The notes below the pieces were generated by a model. That model saw only the letters and a list, made by a program, of their open reading frames with translations, had not been told where the DNA came from and searched no databases. A stretch of DNA of 64,000 nucleotides, from positions 2,170,001 to 2,234,000 of the forward strand of contig NZ_CP126604.1 of NCBI RefSeq assembly GCF_008364625.2. Reading direction: 5' to 3'. Both the position numbers and the translations under genes were made by a program. Origin of the DNA: Enterobacter dykesii. Its GTDB lineage: Bacteria; Pseudomonadota; Gammaproteobacteria; Enterobacterales; Enterobacteriaceae. Positions 61,954 to 64,000 of the stretch are shown piece after piece; the first letter of the stretch is position 1, and every line of letters starts with the position of its first letter.

Positions 61954-62868
61954 ATGATTGTTCGTCCTAAACAGCACTGGCTACAACTGATTTTTGTCTG
62001 GCACGGTTCAGTACTTCCCAAAATCTACACCCGACTGCTGCTCAACTTCCTGCTTTCAATCGCCGTTATCCTGATGCTGCCGTGGTATACCTCGCTGGGC
62101 ATCAAATTTACCGTCGCGCCATTCAGCATTCTCGGCGTGGCGATCGCTATCTTTCTCGGTTTCAGAAACAACGCCTGCTATTCACGCTACGTTGAGGCTC
62201 GCCTGCTGTGGGGGCAGTTGATGATAGCGGCACGCTCGCTGTTTCGCGAGGTAAAAAACACCTTGCCTGACGATAAGCACCTGGGTGAATTTGTCCGCCT
62301 GCAGATAGCTTTTGCCAACTGCCTGCGCATGACCCTGCGCCGGGACCTGAACGCGGAACAGCTCTCTCGCTATCTTGCTCCGGATGATTTACGCCACGTG
62401 ATGAGCGCCAACTCGCCGGCGAACCGTATTTTACTGATCATGGGGGAGTGGCTGGCCGTGCGGCGGCGTAACGGGCAGCTTTCAGACATCCTGTTCCACA
62501 GCCTGAACAACCGTCTGAACGATATGTCCATCGTCCTCTCCGGCTGCGAGCGCATTGCGACTACGCCGGTGCCGTTTGCCTATACGCTGATTTTGCACCG
62601 CACGGTGTATCTGTTCTGCATCATGCTGCCGTTCGCGCTGGTTGTGGATCTGCACTACATGACGCCGTTTGTCTCGGCGCTGATCTCATATACCTTTATC
62701 TCGCTGGACACCCTGGCCGAAGAGCTGGAAGACCCGTTCGGCACAGAAGATAACGATCTGCCGCTGGACGCCATCTGCAACATGATGGAACGCGATCTGC
62801 TTCAGATGAACGATGAAGACAACATTCCTGAAAGGCTGATGCCGGATAAGTATTATCAGCTGACCTGA
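61954..62868 (+). CDS. yneE: YneE, bestrophin-family ion channel
   Basis: 304 residues, the E. coli YneE length and the family of the Klebsiella bestrophin whose pentameric structure is known. Four membrane helices, with the neck-like IAIFLGFRNNACYSRYVEAR region and the DPFGTEDNDLPLDAICNMME bestrophin signature near the C-terminus. It forms a homopentameric channel in the inner membrane, cation-selective in the Klebsiella protein. No good ribosome site precedes the ATG. Its last 13 bases overlap the convergent acetyltransferase gene. Confidence 0.94.
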   Translation: MIVRPKQHWLQLIFVWHGSVLPKIYTRLLLNFLLSIAVILMLPWYTSLGIKFTVAPFSILGVAIAIFLGFRNNACYSRYVEARLLWGQLMIAARSLFREVKNTLPDDKHLGEFVRLQIAFANCLRMTLRRDLNAEQLSRYLAPDDLRHVMSANSPANRILLIMGEWLAVRRRNGQLSDILFHSLNNRLNDMSIVLSGCERIATTPVPFAYTLILHRTVYLFCIMLPFALVVDLHYMTPFVSALISYTFISLDTLAEELEDPFGTEDNDLPLDAICNMMERDLLQMNDEDNIPERLMPDKYYQLT

Positions 62869-63404
62869 CGGGCGTTCCACTCGTCGCGGGTGATTTCCCA
62901 CAGCTCGGAATCCAGCATGCCGCTAACGTAGGCTTTCTTTTCCGTCCTGATAAGCCGCATGCCGCTACTGTCTGAAATACGCCGGGAGCGGCTGTTTGCG
63001 GCGGCCTTCGGGGCGCGTAAAACTGATTTGTTCAGCGTATTAAACCAGTAATCCGTCACAGCAATGCTGGCCTCACGCATGTATCCCTGGCCCTGAAACT
63101 CCGGCGCCAGCCAGAATCCACGGTTGTTATCTTCGACGTCATACAAACAGATAATACCCATCAACTCATCCGGCACCTCGCGACGACGGATGCTCCAGAA
63201 CCAGGCGATCCCTTTTGCCATATCCGGCAGCGCCACGTTGTTGACATAGTTTTCCGCGCCGTTGTCCGGGTAGGGCCAGGGCACGGAGGAGACCATATAG
63301 CGGACGATCTCCCAGCGCGGATAAAGCGTTTGAATCTGGGCCGCATCTTCGGCAACCAGCGGTTTTAGCAGCAAGCGTTCTGTCGTGAGCGTCGGTATCG
63401 TCAT
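62856..63404 (-). CDS. GNAT-family (RimJ/RimL-type) acetyltransferase
   Basis: 182 residues. It starts TIPTLTTERLLLKPLVAEDA, the RimJ/RimL-type opening, with acetyl-CoA loop RGFWLAPEFQGQGYMREASI. Near the end, KAAANSRSRRISDSSGMRLI replaces the usual N-x-x-S-x-R-V-x-x-K-x-G-F pattern. Probable N-terminal or small-molecule acetyltransferase in the cytoplasm. Divergent from another GNAT gene (116-base gap). Confidence 0.88.
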   Translation of the reverse strand: MTIPTLTTERLLLKPLVAEDAAQIQTLYPRWEIVRYMVSSVPWPYPDNGAENYVNNVALPDMAKGIAWFWSIRRREVPDELMGIICLYDVEDNNRGFWLAPEFQGQGYMREASIAVTDYWFNTLNKSVLRAPKAAANSRSRRISDSSGMRLIRTEKKAYVSGMLDSELWEITRDEWNARQVS

Positions 63405-63520
63405 CCGCGGATCTCCCTATTTAGGCGTTATGCTTTTGTTTGCGTTCTGGTATTTTCATCTTTACGGCACTCTATCCCAGGTGAACTCTTTTCCCATACT
63501 ACTAATAATGTGAGGAACAC

Positions 63521-63961
63521 ATGGCTGTCACGGTAAGATCTCTACGTGAAGACGATTATTCCCAATGGCGACTGCTGTGGGATGGCTATACCCATTTTTA
63601 TGATTGTTACCTCGAAGAAACCGTCACCGCATCGACATGGGAAAGGGCGCTCTCAGCGCATTCTCAGATGTTCTGCCGCGTGGTAGAGAAGGACCAACAG
63701 GTCATCGGTTTCGCGATGTGCATTCTGCACGAAGGAACCTGGTCAACGGCCCCCATATGCTATCTGGAAGATCTGTTTGTTGATGCCGACGAACGCGGGG
63801 CGGGAGCCGGTAAGGCGCTTATTGATGCTCTGATTGAGGAAGGCAAGCGCGAAGGGTGGTCAAAGCTGTACTGGGTCACGCGGGAGAATAACCCGGCGCG
63901 TAAGCTCTATGACAAATATGGTGAAGCTGACGATTACGTCCGCTATCGCCTCTCCCTTTAA
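63521..63961 (+). CDS. GNAT-family acetyltransferase
   Basis: 146 residues, complete, ending just before the window edge. GNAT layout with LEDLFVDADERGAGAGKALI, a classic R-G-x-G-x-G-type acetyl-CoA loop, and the ENNPARKLYDKYGEADDYVR end found in diamine and amino-acid acetyltransferases. GTGAGGA lies before the ATG. Substrate unknown. The last 39 bases of the window hold nothing recognisable. Confidence 0.9.
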   Translation: MAVTVRSLREDDYSQWRLLWDGYTHFYDCYLEETVTASTWERALSAHSQMFCRVVEKDQQVIGFAMCILHEGTWSTAPICYLEDLFVDADERGAGAGKALIDALIEEGKREGWSKLYWVTRENNPARKLYDKYGEADDYVRYRLSL

Positions 63962-64000
63962 GGCGACAACGCCTGTGTTTGTATCACACTGTATCAGCGT

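Noticed and set aside
1-64000. CRISPR array, insertion sequence, prophage, tRNA or rRNA genes
   Set aside because: No evenly spaced repeats, transposase or integrase ORFs, or tRNA-like cloverleaf ends were seen on reading both strands.

Overview
The window looks like chromosomal DNA of an enterobacterium close to the Enterobacter cloacae complex (Enterobacter, Lelliottia, Leclercia or a near relative). Most genes resemble Escherichia coli genes as I remember them, in long syntenic runs (ydeI-ydeJ; yciG-F-E; ydcJ-opgD-rimL-ydcK-tehB; ydcL; ydcO/ydcN-rlhA-yncJ; ydeE-eamA-marBAR-marC-sotB; ptrR-sad-glsB-yneG-dgcF-uxaB-yneE). These runs are broken by genes E. coli K-12 lacks at these places (manganese catalase, a second bd-type oxidase, urea ABC transporter, PhzF pair, extra chemoreceptor). 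Coding sequence is GC-rich, while some intergenic stretches are AT-rich. I saw no phage, insertion sequence, CRISPR array, rRNA or tRNA.

Layout. 1-2.7 kb: the N-terminal part of a membrane PQQ dehydrogenase with a PcaQ-like LysR regulator upstream. 2.8-13.4 kb: a stress island. On the minus strand it has a YghA-like dehydrogenase, YdeI, and one collinear series: yciG, yciF, a small membrane protein, yciE, katN, both subunits of a cyanide-insensitive-type bd oxidase, and a trehalose-synthase-like GH13 enzyme. On the plus strand it has a tight operon of a membrane protein, a short YetF/DUF421 protein, a CinA-like amidase and a dehydrogenase. 13.4-19.7 kb: ydcJ, a carboxylesterase, and a LysR/aminotransferase/binding-protein group. 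19.7-34.5 kb: an ERIC repeat and then the ydc block, with peptide-use genes (PepT-like, DppA-like) and a transporter/AraC pair interspersed. 34.5-43.6 kb: FtrA/rhodanese, a MetE-like gene behind MET boxes, urtABCDE behind a sigma-54-like promoter, and zinT behind a Zur box. 43.6-49.2 kb: the mar region with efflux genes. 49.3-64 kb: two tandem PhzF proteins, acetyltransferases, the sad/glsB acid and nitrogen genes, a chemoreceptor, two diguanylate cyclases, uxaB and a bestrophin channel.

How the genes fit together. The 2.8-13.4 kb island joins peroxide removal (KatN), ferritin-like and KGG stress proteins (YciE/F/G), a terminal oxidase suited to respiratory stress, and alpha-glucan/trehalose chemistry. 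This is the profile of a stationary-phase or general-stress module. The urt operon, glsB, sad, and the binding proteins and peptidase suggest broad nitrogen scavenging. The operators read from sequence (MetJ, Zur, MarR/marbox, a YdcN-type palindrome pair, a possible NsrR site, a sigma-54 promoter) tie the accessory genes to methionine, zinc, drug, nitrosative and nitrogen control. All functional assignments rest on recalled family similarity and visible motifs; no database search was run.
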